Source: BRH-c32 sp041674625 (GTDB taxonomy: Bacteria > Bacteroidota > Ignavibacteria > Ignavibacteriales > Melioribacteraceae). From it: a stretch of 64,000 nt of DNA. A model generated the notes under the pieces. It was not told the DNA's origin. It did no database searches and worked only from the letters and a program-made list of their open reading frames with translations. The stretch spans positions 32,368 through 96,367 of the forward strand of contig JBAYVI010000002.1 of assembly GCA_041674625.1 (NCBI GenBank). Reading direction: 5' to 3'. The position numbers were made by a program, and so were the translations under genes. Shown piece by piece: positions 36,694 to 46,057 of this stretch. Numbering within the stretch: position 1 is the first letter of the stretch; each line of letters begins with the position of its first letter.

Positions 36694-36904
36694 GATAAGG
36701 TATAAAATGTTTGTATCGAAAATCTTGCTATTACTAATCTAGCGCAATTTAATACGACTTAAAGATGAAAACTTAACTGAACTCTGAATTAATAGTATAC
36801 AATACTTATAGTTCTAATTCTGGGTAAAATACAAACTTAGTTGTATTCACAATTTACCTGATAGAATAGGGTGCTAATTATGTATACAATTATAATGATA
36901 CCAT

Positions 36905-37276
36905 TTAACTTAAATTTTCAATCGTATTAATCAGTAATTGTCTATTAAGTGGTTTAGTTAAATATGCCATAGCCCCTGCACTAATAACTTTTTCTTTTAC
37001 CGATTTAAAAACATGTGAGGTGATACATATTACTGGTATCTTGGAGTAGGCATCATGTGTTTTTAATTCACTTATTAATTGCACACCGTCTTTAGAGCCG
37101 GGAAGTCCAACATCCATTATTATTATATTGAAATCTTGTTTAGCAATTTCAATATACATGGATTCTTCTGAATCACAAAAAACGAGAGAAGCACATTTAA
37201 TAATTCGCTCATAAATCAATCGGTCTTCTGGCATATCTTCAACAACAAGAATTTTTAATTCATTAATTTTAGGCAT
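36905..37276 (-). CDS. Stand-alone receiver (CheY-like) protein
   Basis: A 123-residue single REC domain with acidic pair Glu13-Asp14, phosphoacceptor Asp55 in I-I-M-D-V-G-L-P, switch Thr86 and Lys108 (T-K-P). There is no output domain. It lies 17 bases downstream of the PAS-kinase gene and is last in the cobalamin sensor operon, so it is probably the phosphate acceptor of that kinase, passing the signal to another protein. Confidence 0.92.
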   Translation of the reverse strand: MPKINELKILVVEDMPEDRLIYERIIKCASLVFCDSEESMYIEIAKQDFNIIIMDVGLPGSKDGVQLISELKTHDAYSKIPVICITSHVFKSVKEKVISAGAMAYLTKPLNRQLLINTIENLS

Positions 37277-37293
37277 ATTTTACCTTCTGCAAT

Positions 37294-38499
37294 TTATTGG
37301 TGATTATTTATTATTTTGAATGGGAGAGATATCGTAAAGGTACTGCCTTTTCCAAAATCGCTTTCCACCTTGATATTTCCTCTGTGAGCTTCTATAATTT
37401 TTTTAGCAATAAACAAACCTAACCCTGTACTCTTTTCACCCCCGGTACTTTTTGTGCTGGTTTTCTGAAAAGGTTTGAATAGGAGATTAAGTTCATTTTT
37501 TTCTATCCCCTGCCCTTGATCTTTAACAGAGATTATTATTTCTGTAGTATTCTTAATTACCTCTACGAGGACTTCTGTATTTGAGTTAGAATACTTTACA
37601 GCATTTGTAATCAGGTTTGTAACCACTTGATCAATTTTATCTTTATCAACAGAAATAAGGATAGATTTTTCATCTGAATGAAAACGGAGATTTATTAGTT
37701 TTTTATCAGAAATGGCTTTATTCAACATAACAATAGAACTTACTAATGATAGAATATCAAGTTCCACATAATTTAGAGTAACCATACCAGATTCAATTGC
37801 AGTTACGTCCAGAATATCAGTAACTAGATTTAACATATGTAAACTTAGTGAATTGATGTGCTTAATAAACTGAAATTGTTCAGGAGTAAAATCATCCTTC
37901 TCTTCTTCAAGAAATTCGCTGTAGCTAAAAATAATGCCAAGCGGATTGCGAAGATCGTGAGCTGCCATTCCTAGGAATTGATTTTTTAGATTATTAAGCT
38001 CAGCCAACTCAACATTTTTCTTGTTTAATTCTCTTTGCATATCAGTCAATTCATTAATTACTTGGCTTAATTGATCGAAAACTAAACTACCATCTTTTCT
38101 GTTTTTTTCGCCAGGAATATTTTGATTCTTTTCCAATGAGCGTATAATGTTTGTTTGTTCGTTGTTTATAAGCATCATATCAGTAATGATTTTTTCAAAA
38201 TTTACCTTTTTAAGAGATCCAAAAATGAGTAATCCATTATCAATTAACGCACCACCAAAATATACCATTACAGATTCTGAATTTTTACTAATTTCAAGTT
38301 CCCAGCCGAATGTGATTTGGTCTTTCTTAATTTGAACAAGAAAATCCAAAGACTTTCTTATCGACACGCTATTAAAAATATTGACAAATAGTTTGCCGGA
38401 CAATTCATTCATATTATCTAGTATACTATTGTAATAGACTTTTTTTATGACACCATCTAAATCGCAAAGGAGGAGAAAACCATCACTATTATAGTTCAT
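37294..38499 (-). CDS. Soluble PAS-type sensor histidine kinase
   Basis: 401 residues with no membrane helix. Residues 1-100 look like a PAS-like fold, 105-165 a coiled-coil signalling helix, HisKA with His181 in A-A-H-D-L-R-N-P, and HATPase with N-A-V-K-Y, D-Q-G-Q-G-I and T-G-L-G-L-F-I-A motifs. It lies between the cobalamin-binding protein gene (13 bases upstream) and the receiver gene (17 bases downstream). The compact order suggests that the cobalamin protein controls this kinase, which is inference. Confidence 0.92.
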   Translation of the reverse strand: MNYNSDGFLLLCDLDGVIKKVYYNSILDNMNELSGKLFVNIFNSVSIRKSLDFLVQIKKDQITFGWELEISKNSESVMVYFGGALIDNGLLIFGSLKKVNFEKIITDMMLINNEQTNIIRSLEKNQNIPGEKNRKDGSLVFDQLSQVINELTDMQRELNKKNVELAELNNLKNQFLGMAAHDLRNPLGIIFSYSEFLEEEKDDFTPEQFQFIKHINSLSLHMLNLVTDILDVTAIESGMVTLNYVELDILSLVSSIVMLNKAISDKKLINLRFHSDEKSILISVDKDKIDQVVTNLITNAVKYSNSNTEVLVEVIKNTTEIIISVKDQGQGIEKNELNLLFKPFQKTSTKSTGGEKSTGLGLFIAKKIIEAHRGNIKVESDFGKGSTFTISLPFKIINNHQ

Positions 38500-38511
38500 C
38501 TTAATTTTCTA

Positions 38512-39570
38512 TTAGTTTATTAATTCATTAGCTCGTTCGATAGCAGAGACAGCATCAATTGCAAAACCATCTGCACCCATATCATTCCACAGTCCATCGG
38601 CAAGAAGAAAAGGATACCCACCAACAAATATTTTTACATCTTTTGTGGCTGGATTATTTTTAACTTTCCCAATAAGCTCTTCGACCTGCATTAGATTAAA
38701 TGTCATTGTGACAGATATAGCTAGTAAATCAGGTTTTTTAGTGATGATCTCTTTAATTAGACTCTCTTGCGGAGTGTTTGCTCCATAAAAATATGTATTC
38801 CAACCATCCAATTCAAAAAGGTCTGCAACCATTCTAGGAGCAAGTTCATGTAATTCGCCATTAATGCAGGATACAATGATCTTTTTGTCATTATTCTTAC
38901 CAGTAAATAGGATAGGATACAGCTGCGACATTATTAACTGAGTAACAGCTGTTATAAAATGTTCCTGAGCCACTGATATTTTGCTCATCTGCCATAGCCT
39001 TCCGGTTTCTTTCTGAGTTACTTGGAATATGTTCAAGTAAATATCCCTTATTGAAACTCCATTATTTACATTCCTCAAAATCAGCTCATAAGCGGCTTTT
39101 TTTTCTCCTATGATTAAATAATTAAGGTAATTTTCTGCGCTTATTTTAAGTGGATTTAAATCATCTATATAAGATGAAGGTATTATAGGTTGGCTTTTAT
39201 AGGCTGATATTCCTTCATTTATGAATTTTGAAGTAATAGAATGCATTTCGGGGGCAAGTTTGTAAACTAAAGCATCCCTTAGTAATTCTAAGTTAAGAAT
39301 TATTTCCTCATCACTCACTGATAAATTAGCAAAAAAAATCTTTGCCCATTTAAGATACTCGTTGAACAGTTCGGGTTTCCCGGCGGAAACACTTTCTGCT
39401 AAATAACTTACATGATATGCTGTATCTTCGAGATATAATTTAATATATCTATCATTATATTTTTGTTTCATTTGCGGAACCATCTCAAAGTGGTTCTCTA
39501 ATACAATTTTTGGAAGTGATGTTTTCAAGTCTCTAAGATTTATAGCTATTTCCCGATTTTGGGTTGACAT
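38512..39570 (-). CDS. Cobalamin-binding sensor protein with CarH-type Wx9EH cap
   Basis: A 352-residue soluble protein. Residues about 20-120 form an N-terminal helical domain. Residues about 135-225 are a B12-binding cap (four-helix bundle) with Trp193 and Glu203-His204, exactly the Wx9EH spacing of CarH/LitR photoreceptors. Residues about 228-352 are a Rossmann-like B12 domain with His241 in E-L-H-E-L-A (the E-x-H-x-x-G motif with Ala for Gly), Ser286 and Gly317-Gly318. His241 would be the lower cobalt ligand. There is no MerR DNA-binding domain, so output must go through partners, most likely the kinase encoded 13 bases downstream. The start at 39570 is chosen because GGGAG lies 7 bases before it; an in-frame ATG exists at 39594. 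Confidence 0.88.
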   Translation of the reverse strand: MSTQNREIAINLRDLKTSLPKIVLENHFEMVPQMKQKYNDRYIKLYLEDTAYHVSYLAESVSAGKPELFNEYLKWAKIFFANLSVSDEEIILNLELLRDALVYKLAPEMHSITSKFINEGISAYKSQPIIPSSYIDDLNPLKISAENYLNYLIIGEKKAAYELILRNVNNGVSIRDIYLNIFQVTQKETGRLWQMSKISVAQEHFITAVTQLIMSQLYPILFTGKNNDKKIIVSCINGELHELAPRMVADLFELDGWNTYFYGANTPQESLIKEIITKKPDLLAISVTMTFNLMQVEELIGKVKNNPATKDVKIFVGGYPFLLADGLWNDMGADGFAIDAVSAIERANELIN

Positions 39571-39590
39571 GTTAAATCTCCCTATAATAT

Positions 39591-40061
39591 TCAATTAATA
39601 AAAATATTAATGCCTCCATTATTGAGTCCATCATCGATAACCGATAAAAATGTTTCATCCATTTTTATTTCATATGTTTTGGGGTCAAGATAACGGGCAA
39701 TGATTTCAACTGAATTATCGTCATATAATCTGATTTTTACATAATTTAAAACATACCCATATCTTGGATGTGAGATCAGTACGGTATGAGAAGAGGTTAT
39801 TATTTGCTTGTCGTTTGCAATCGATCCTATTGCAAAATATTCAAAGGTTTTCAGATCCATTCCGCCAATTGCCTCAGGTGCATTTTTCTCTTCCCCGTCA
39901 ATGTACAATTTACACTTGTTGTAATGGATTATTACTCTTGCAATTTCCCCCGAGTTTAAATTATCCAAAAGCTCTGTAAACGACTTCACCTTGTCCTGCT
40001 GACAAAATAAATTAGATATTTGTAAAACAAGAATCATCAAAACATATTTTGCAATATTCAT
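39591..40061 (-). CDS. VirK-like exported protein
   Basis: 156 residues with a signal peptide (cleavage near L-F-C-Q; the Cys could also be a lipobox). The mature part resembles the VirK family: F-T-E-L-L-D-N-L-N-S-G, V-I-I-H-Y-N-K-C, then I-G-G-M-D-L-K-T-F-E-Y-F and V-K-I-R-L-Y-D-D-N-S-V-E-I-I-A-R-Y-L. VirK-type proteins are small periplasmic proteins of unclear function. It precedes the cobalamin sensor operon with a 20-base gap and may be transcribed with it. Confidence 0.5.
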   Translation of the reverse strand: MNIAKYVLMILVLQISNLFCQQDKVKSFTELLDNLNSGEIARVIIHYNKCKLYIDGEEKNAPEAIGGMDLKTFEYFAIGSIANDKQIITSSHTVLISHPRYGYVLNYVKIRLYDDNSVEIIARYLDPKTYEIKMDETFLSVIDDGLNNGGINIFIN

Positions 40062-40129
40062 TATTGCTCCTAAAACAATACGTTATTAAATTGTATTATC
40101 TCAATTAAACTCAAATAATAATGCAGTAT

Positions 40130-41803
40130 TTATTCAGAAATATATTTAGGGTTATCATATTTATATGGTATTTTAACAGTAAAAGTGGTTCCTTCACCCT
40201 GAGTACTTTCTACGTTTATTTCACCATTTAATATTCTGACAAATTCTGTACAGATAGTTAAACCTAAGCCGCTGCTATAATTGACTTCATGTCCACTATT
40301 AAGTGAGACAAATGGATCAAAAATACTCGCCAATTTATCCTTCGGAATGCCTGGACCAGTATCTCTTACTGATGTGGTAAAATAATATTCATCCCTTGAA
40401 ATTTGTTGATTTTCAACTATAATCTTTACCGATCCTATTTTTGTAAATTTTATTGCATTTGCTATTAAATTGGTTAGTATCTGCCTATATTTAATCAGAT
40501 CAGTAAAGACGAATTTAACTGAACTATCTTTTAAGATAATTTCGAGATCTATTTTTTTTGATGAAGCAAGTGGAGATAATAATTGAACAATATTTTCTAA
40601 TTCATCTTTAATGACGAACAATTCATTCTCAACATCCATTTTGCCTGTTTCAATTTTAGCATAATCAATAAAATTATTTATTGTATTAAGGAGACTTTGA
40701 GAAGAGGTTTTAACTGACCTTGAATATTTGACTGCATCATCAAATGATTTTAAAACTCCCTCTTCTAGCATTTCGAAATAGAGTAAAATTGAGTTAAGTG
40801 GCGTTCTTACTTCATGATTGATTTTCGCAAGTAATTCAATTTTTTTATTTTTCTCCAAAAGTGCGCTAAGTGCAATTTTTTCTTTTTCTTGTGTTTCCTT
40901 TAAAAGTTTTGCCGATGCTTCTTTAAGCTCATTCGCAGCTTTAATTTCTTTTGTTTCATCTATTATTATAAATTCAATTGCTTTCCCTGATACTCTGTTA
41001 AGTGTAATGATAGCCGTTATCCTGAGATATTTCTGCGAGTTACTGTTATTATAGCTAACGACACATTGTTCTAAATCGTTTCCATCAGAAAGTATATTCT
41101 GGAAAAATTCTTTGAATGAGTTATCATGAATTATTTTAAGTATATTGTTGCTAACCGAACTATTGTCACACTTTAAAAGGTTGTTAAGATATTTATTACT
41201 AGTAAGAATTTTTCCATCTATATCAGTACTACAAATCCCAACTGGAACACTGTTAAATAAAAAATTGATTTCCTCAGTCCGATGAAGGTATTTTTTTCTT
41301 AGATTATAATTTATAAAACTTGCGGCAACACTTAGAAAACTTATCAGACATACAAAAATCACTAAAGACAAAATGTTGGGTAGGAGATAAATATTTGAAT
41401 CATTATACATTATGGATGCTGCAAAAAATAGATTGTAATAAATTGCTACAATAATCTGATTACGTGTTTCCCAACTGAAGATAATTGCGGTTGTGAATAT
41501 TAAAAGGGAGAGAATCTGAGAGTTAATATATACTGTTGCAGGGATTTTATAAATAGTATAAACAAATGAACTAATTAACGAAATGATAAATAAATGTATT
41601 AGCAAATTTGATTTTTGAAGAATTGCAGTTCTATAAGAAATAATGAAGATTGTAAGTGCAATTCCAGTGAATGACACTCTAGCGAAATAAATTTCTATTA
41701 AAAAATTTTGGAAAAAGTAAATCTCGAATAATAAAGACCACACCCCTACAATTATACCAATTGCAGCCAAAACCCGTAGTGATTTAAGATTATTCTCGTC
41801 CAT
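40130..41803 (-). CDS. Membrane PAS histidine kinase
   Basis: 557 residues. About six hydrophobic helices fill residues 10-170, forming a MASE-like membrane sensor; a PAS domain follows at 175-290 (F-N-S-V-P-V-G-I-C-S-T-D), then a coiled coil, HisKA with His330 in I-N-H-E-V-R-T-P and HATPase with N-A-I-K-F, D-T-G-P-G-I and G-L-G-L-T-I-C. There is no receiver domain. The preceding REC-PAS kinase ends 15 bases upstream, so these two are in one transcript. The ligand of the membrane part is unknown. Confidence 0.9.
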   Translation of the reverse strand: MDENNLKSLRVLAAIGIIVGVWSLLFEIYFFQNFLIEIYFARVSFTGIALTIFIISYRTAILQKSNLLIHLFIISLISSFVYTIYKIPATVYINSQILSLLIFTTAIIFSWETRNQIIVAIYYNLFFAASIMYNDSNIYLLPNILSLVIFVCLISFLSVAASFINYNLRKKYLHRTEEINFLFNSVPVGICSTDIDGKILTSNKYLNNLLKCDNSSVSNNILKIIHDNSFKEFFQNILSDGNDLEQCVVSYNNSNSQKYLRITAIITLNRVSGKAIEFIIIDETKEIKAANELKEASAKLLKETQEKEKIALSALLEKNKKIELLAKINHEVRTPLNSILLYFEMLEEGVLKSFDDAVKYSRSVKTSSQSLLNTINNFIDYAKIETGKMDVENELFVIKDELENIVQLLSPLASSKKIDLEIILKDSSVKFVFTDLIKYRQILTNLIANAIKFTKIGSVKIIVENQQISRDEYYFTTSVRDTGPGIPKDKLASIFDPFVSLNSGHEVNYSSGLGLTICTEFVRILNGEINVESTQGEGTTFTVKIPYKYDNPKYISE

Positions 41804-41817
41804 AATTTTTCTTATAA

Positions 41818-43335
41818 TTAATTTTTAAGAATGGGAAAAGTAACAGTGAATTTACTTCCCACTCCTTTTTTGGATTCTACGCTAATTGAAGCTCTATTTA
41901 AGTTACAATAATTTTTAACTAAAGCTAAGCCGAGACCGTTACCTTCATATCTTCTAGAATAACCCATCTCTTCCTGCATAAATGGTTCAAAAATATTCTC
42001 CATAAATTCTTCTGATATACCAATGCCGGTATCTTCAATGCTGATTGCTATATTTTTGTTTCCGTCTTTATTATCAACAATAACTGAAATTGACCCCTGA
42101 TTAGTGTACTTAAGGGAATTATCAATTAAATTAGTGAATATCTGATAAATACTATAGTTATCTCCACTAATAATTGCTTCTGATATATTTGAAACATAGT
42201 TAAAAGTCAGCCCTTTTTGTTTAATAAGTGATTCATAATCACCTATAACTTTTAAAATGACATTTTTGATTATGTCAAATTTTGTAACTGTTGCTTCATA
42301 ACTACCTACGTTCATTTCAGCAGTGTTAAGTATAAGATCAACTGTTCGTATTAATCTAAGACCCGCCGAGTCTATTCCATCAAAATATTCTTTTAATTCT
42401 GGAGAAAGAGTCTCTTCTAAAATGCTTTTCAACAAATTTGCATAACTGATAATTACATTCATCGGGGATCTGATTTCATGTGACATTTGCGCAAGGAATT
42501 CCGATTTAAGCTTCTCTGATTGCTCTGCTTTTTCTTTTGCAAGAACCAATTCTTCAATCATATTTTTTCTGTCTGTAATATCCAGGCAATGACCTATATA
42601 GCCAATAAATTTTCCATAGCTGTCATATCGAGGAGAAGCGTCATTTTGCATCCACCTGTATTCTCCGCTGAAATGCTTTAACCGAAAGTCCATACTAAAT
42701 TTTTGGCGAGTGTCGAATGATTTATTATAAATTTGAAGACACGAGATTAAATCTTCAGGATGTATTCCTTTTATCCATTCGTTTCCAAATTCCTTATTAC
42801 TATTTTTACCTACAAATTCCAGAAGGATGCGATTGAAATAATTAAATTTTTTGTCCAATCCTGAAGTCCAGATTAGTGCAAGTCCTGTATCTGCTAGTGT
42901 TCTAAAATGGACTTCACTTTCCTTAAGTTTAATTTCAGCATTAAGTTTCTTCTGAATTATTTCTTTTTTTTCAAGTGCTGATAATATGGCTGTTCCCAGT
43001 CTTTTGATGTGTTCTTTAATCACATAATCGGTTGCCCCAGCCTTCATGCAATTAACCGCAGTCTCTTCATTCATAGAACCGGTTAAAATAATAAAAGGTG
43101 TAAGAGGCGACTTGTCCAAAGTAAGATTGAGAGCGGTTAAGCCGTCAAAATTCGGGAGTGAATAATCAGAAACAATTATTTCAGGCTGGAAATCATCTAA
43201 CGCATTTATAAAATCTTCTTCGGTTTCAACAATTCTAAATGAACAATTTTTTAGGATTTTATTTATCTCCCTTTTTGATAATTCAGCATCAGAAGGTAAA
43301 TCCTCAATTATCAGAATGTTGATGTTTTTTTGCAT
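41818..43335 (-). CDS. Receiver-PAS histidine kinase
   Basis: 505 residues, no membrane helix. REC occupies 1-120 (Glu11-Asp12, phosphoacceptor Asp57 in I-V-S-D-Y-S-L-P), PAS 135-258, HisKA with His286 in M-S-H-E-I-R-S-P, and HATPase with E-D-T-G-I-G-I and G-N-G-L-G-L. A kinase with an N-terminal receiver can be switched by another kinase, so it is suited to a relay. Its catalytic end is almost identical to that of the 969-residue kinase at 50.6 kb, including a 71-base identical DNA run. The Rcp1-like receiver gene lies 36 bases upstream. Confidence 0.92.
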   Translation of the reverse strand: MQKNINILIIEDLPSDAELSKREINKILKNCSFRIVETEEDFINALDDFQPEIIVSDYSLPNFDGLTALNLTLDKSPLTPFIILTGSMNEETAVNCMKAGATDYVIKEHIKRLGTAILSALEKKEIIQKKLNAEIKLKESEVHFRTLADTGLALIWTSGLDKKFNYFNRILLEFVGKNSNKEFGNEWIKGIHPEDLISCLQIYNKSFDTRQKFSMDFRLKHFSGEYRWMQNDASPRYDSYGKFIGYIGHCLDITDRKNMIEELVLAKEKAEQSEKLKSEFLAQMSHEIRSPMNVIISYANLLKSILEETLSPELKEYFDGIDSAGLRLIRTVDLILNTAEMNVGSYEATVTKFDIIKNVILKVIGDYESLIKQKGLTFNYVSNISEAIISGDNYSIYQIFTNLIDNSLKYTNQGSISVIVDNKDGNKNIAISIEDTGIGISEEFMENIFEPFMQEEMGYSRRYEGNGLGLALVKNYCNLNRASISVESKKGVGSKFTVTFPILKN

Positions 43336-43371
43336 TTCAATCTCACTTGGTTAATAATCTTATATGAATTA

Positions 43372-43818
43372 TTAATTCTTTATTGTTTCATTTACAAGCA
43401 GCCAGTACAATCCTGTATTTTTTAATGCATCTATAAATTCATTAAAATTTACCGGCTTAACTACATAACTATTGGCTCCCAATTCGTAAGCGGTTCTAAT
43501 ATCTGGGTCTTCTTTTGAAGAGGTGAGAATAACAACAGGGATATGTTTTGTTATCGGATTGGTTTTGATTTCTCTCAATATATCAAGACCGCCTATTTTT
43601 GGTAATTTCAAATCCAAAAATATTACTTTCATTTGTGAGTGTAAATTCCGATTTGTAAACTTACCTCGGCAGAATATGAATTCAAGGGCTGATTCTCCAT
43701 CTTCAACTATAAAAATATTGTTTGCTAGATTATTTTTTTTAAATGCTCTCATTGTCAACTCTACATCTGTCGGATTATCCTCAACAATAAGAATATCAAC
43801 CAGTTGGAAATTTTCCAT
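43372..43818 (-). CDS. Rcp1-like stand-alone receiver
   Basis: 148 residues: REC with Glu13-Asp14, Asp69 in I-F-L-D-L-K-L-P, T-S-S and V-K-P, plus the extra residues between strands typical of Rcp1, the response regulator of cyanobacterial and bacterial phytochromes (F-I-F-C-R-G insertion and terminal Y-W-L-L). It follows the HAMP kinase (33-base gap), whose H-D-L-R-A-P kinase type is the usual partner of Rcp1-like receivers. Confidence 0.92.
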   Translation of the reverse strand: MENFQLVDILIVEDNPTDVELTMRAFKKNNLANNIFIVEDGESALEFIFCRGKFTNRNLHSQMKVIFLDLKLPKIGGLDILREIKTNPITKHIPVVILTSSKEDPDIRTAYELGANSYVVKPVNFNEFIDALKNTGLYWLLVNETIKN

Positions 43819-43851
43819 AATTTATCTCATTTTTAGTATATGTTAAAAATA

Positions 43852-45480
43852 TTAAATCGGCAATGAGAAATAAAATGTTGCTCCTTTATCGATCTCACCT
43901 TCAGCCCAAACTTTTCCCCCGTGTCTGAAAATTATACGTTGTACAATTGCAAGTCCAACACCCGTACCAGGGAATTCAGATTCATTATGAAGTCGTTGAA
44001 ATACTCCGAACAATTTGTCTGTATACTTACTGTTAAACCCTGCACCGTTATCTTGAATTGAGAAAACCTGAAAATTATCTTCCAATTTATACTTAATATT
44101 TAGTTTTATTATTTCTTTTTTTGAAGAAAATTTTAATGCGTTTGAGAGCAAATTTATCAACACCTGTTTCATCAAACTTGAATCTGCAAAAATTTGTGGC
44201 ATCTCCCCAATATTTAACTCAATATTGTTTCTATTTCCCTCATCTGAAATTTCATAGAAAATCGATCTTATCATTGATTTCATATCAATTTCGGTTTTTT
44301 CAATCTCTCTTCTCCCTAACCTCGAAAAACTTAGAAGATCATCTATCAGGTGTCCCATCCTTTCAGTATTTCCAAGTATAACAGAGCAAATTCTTTTACC
44401 CTCTTCATCAAGTTTATCCTTATGATCCTCAATAAGGATTTGAGTAAAACCGAGAATCCCCCTTAGTGGGGCACGTAGATCATGTGAAACTGAATAGGCA
44501 AATGCTTCCAATTCCTTATTTGCTTCGTTGAGTTTATTTTTGCCTAATTCTAAACTCTTTGTAGTTCTGTTGAGATCTTCAACCATCAAAAGCATTGCCT
44601 TTTGGCTTTTCTCAAGTTTTTGAATGCTATTATTCAGATCGGCAGTACGCTCTAAAACCTTAATTTCAAGTTCCCCCTTAGTACTTTCGAGAATATTATT
44701 TACTTCGATAAGTTCTTTGGTTCGAGTAAGTACCTGATTTTCCAACTCCAAATTGAAATCATTTAATTTATTATCTCGGATATGTATCTGGTTTAACATA
44801 TTATTAAAATTATCATATAACTCACCAATTTCATCATTATACACTTTTTTTACTCGTAAAGCGTAATTTCCACTATTGGAAATTTTGCTGACCACCTTAG
44901 CTAATTCTGTTAGCGGGGCTGTAATCAAAAGTGTTAGACGATGTCCAATTAAAAAGGATAAAATATAAACGAAAACAAATATGGATAAGGAATAGTAAAA
45001 ATACTCTAACATACTTTCATTAATGCTACTAGTCGAAGCAACGACAACAATCTTACCATAATATTCATTTTCATATTTAATTAAGCTGGAAACATTGAGA
45101 TTATTACCCCGAAATAGAGCACCTAGTGGGAGATCGATATCGACTGAATCAATCAGAGCACCTTCCCTTTTAAAATAAGAAAACAAATTATTGTTTTTAT
45201 CATAGATAACGGCGTAAACCACCTCTTTGATTGTGCTTATACTTTGTAATATTTTTTGAGCTTCATTTTTATTACCGAACTCAATAGGAATAATAGAATT
45301 TAATTCAACAATCTCTGCAGCCGAAACCACTCTTTCTATAAGTCTTTCTTTAAAAATCTTATATTGTAAAATGCCAATAGTAGTGAAAGAAATAATGAGA
45401 ATAATTCCTAATATCGTTATAATCAAAAAACGAGTTTTACTCACGATGGAAAGATTTGAATAAAGTTTTATCATTATCAA
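43852..45480 (-). CDS. HAMP membrane histidine kinase of the YfiR unit
   Basis: 542 residues. Two membrane helices (about 18-40 and 160-185) enclose a 120-residue periplasmic sensor of the CHASE8-like type (E-L-N-S-I-I-P-I, V-V-Y-A-V-I-Y-D). HAMP at 185-240, long coiled coil 240-320, HisKA with His333 in S-V-S-H-D-L-R-A-P, and HATPase ending S-L-P-I. It lies 18 bases downstream of yfiR-like and TonB receptor genes. This order, receptor-YfiR-HAMP protein, is recurrent; in Pseudomonas YfiR restrains the periplasmic part of a HAMP diguanylate cyclase, and here a kinase may take that place. Confidence 0.9.
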   Translation of the reverse strand: MIMIKLYSNLSIVSKTRFLIITILGIILIISFTTIGILQYKIFKERLIERVVSAAEIVELNSIIPIEFGNKNEAQKILQSISTIKEVVYAVIYDKNNNLFSYFKREGALIDSVDIDLPLGALFRGNNLNVSSLIKYENEYYGKIVVVASTSSINESMLEYFYYSLSIFVFVYILSFLIGHRLTLLITAPLTELAKVVSKISNSGNYALRVKKVYNDEIGELYDNFNNMLNQIHIRDNKLNDFNLELENQVLTRTKELIEVNNILESTKGELEIKVLERTADLNNSIQKLEKSQKAMLLMVEDLNRTTKSLELGKNKLNEANKELEAFAYSVSHDLRAPLRGILGFTQILIEDHKDKLDEEGKRICSVILGNTERMGHLIDDLLSFSRLGRREIEKTEIDMKSMIRSIFYEISDEGNRNNIELNIGEMPQIFADSSLMKQVLINLLSNALKFSSKKEIIKLNIKYKLEDNFQVFSIQDNGAGFNSKYTDKLFGVFQRLHNESEFPGTGVGLAIVQRIIFRHGGKVWAEGEIDKGATFYFSLPI

Positions 45481-45498
45481 GAAAGTTTTTTTATTGTT

Positions 45499-46044
45499 TT
45501 AGTTAATTGTCTGAACCCGTCTACCGATTTTAAAAAGTTGTGATTGAAATTCTAATTTTGAACTTAAGACCGCTTGATCATTAATTTCAAAATTCACTAA
45601 TTCATCTTTAATATAAAAATTTATCATTACACCCATTTCTGCAAAACCATTTGTATCTCCAATTGTAAGTACAGCAATATTCTTAGTAAAGTTTAATATT
45701 TTCTTAATGTTATTTTTTTCTGATTCACAAATAAAGAGTACGTTAGAACCTTCTGCTTGATTTACATGAGTAAGATGTTTAACAAGCACCCGTTTCTTAG
45801 CAATAAGCTTGTCAGGCGGAATTTCAATTTTTATCCCCTCCGGTAAATCTCCGATAATAGATATGACAAAATAGTCAGACTCTTTGTTGCTTTCAGGCCA
45901 TTCAATAAATTTACAAATTTTGTATATGTTAATTGATTTCAACAGATATTCAGCTTTCCTCACCGATTGAGCAGAACTTGACTCACTTAAAAGGATCAGA
46001 GAAAAAAGAATATAAATTGATTTTATGGAAAATAGTTTAGCCAA
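45499..46044 (-). CDS. YfiR-family (DUF4154) periplasmic protein
   Basis: The mature part fits DUF4154/YfiR: Y-L-L-K-S-I-N-I-Y-K-I-C-K-F-I-E-W-P, then I-S-I-I-G-D, V-L-F-I-C-E-S-E, I-A-V-L-T-I-G-D and F-A-E-M-G-V-M-I-N-F. YfiR proteins sit in the periplasm and inhibit a membrane partner. The longest frame would begin at 46143, inside the TonB receptor gene. I propose the TTG at 46044, which lies 14 bases after the receptor stop and gives a proper signal peptide ending S-S-A-Q. The start is therefore uncertain, the gene itself is not. Confidence 0.8.
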   Translation of the reverse strand: MAKLFSIKSIYILFSLILLSESSSAQSVRKAEYLLKSINIYKICKFIEWPESNKESDYFVISIIGDLPEGIKIEIPPDKLIAKKRVLVKHLTHVNQAEGSNVLFICESEKNNIKKILNFTKNIAVLTIGDTNGFAEMGVMINFYIKDELVNFEINDQAVLSSKLEFQSQLFKIGRRVQTIN

Positions 46045-46057
46045 ATTTAAATACCAT

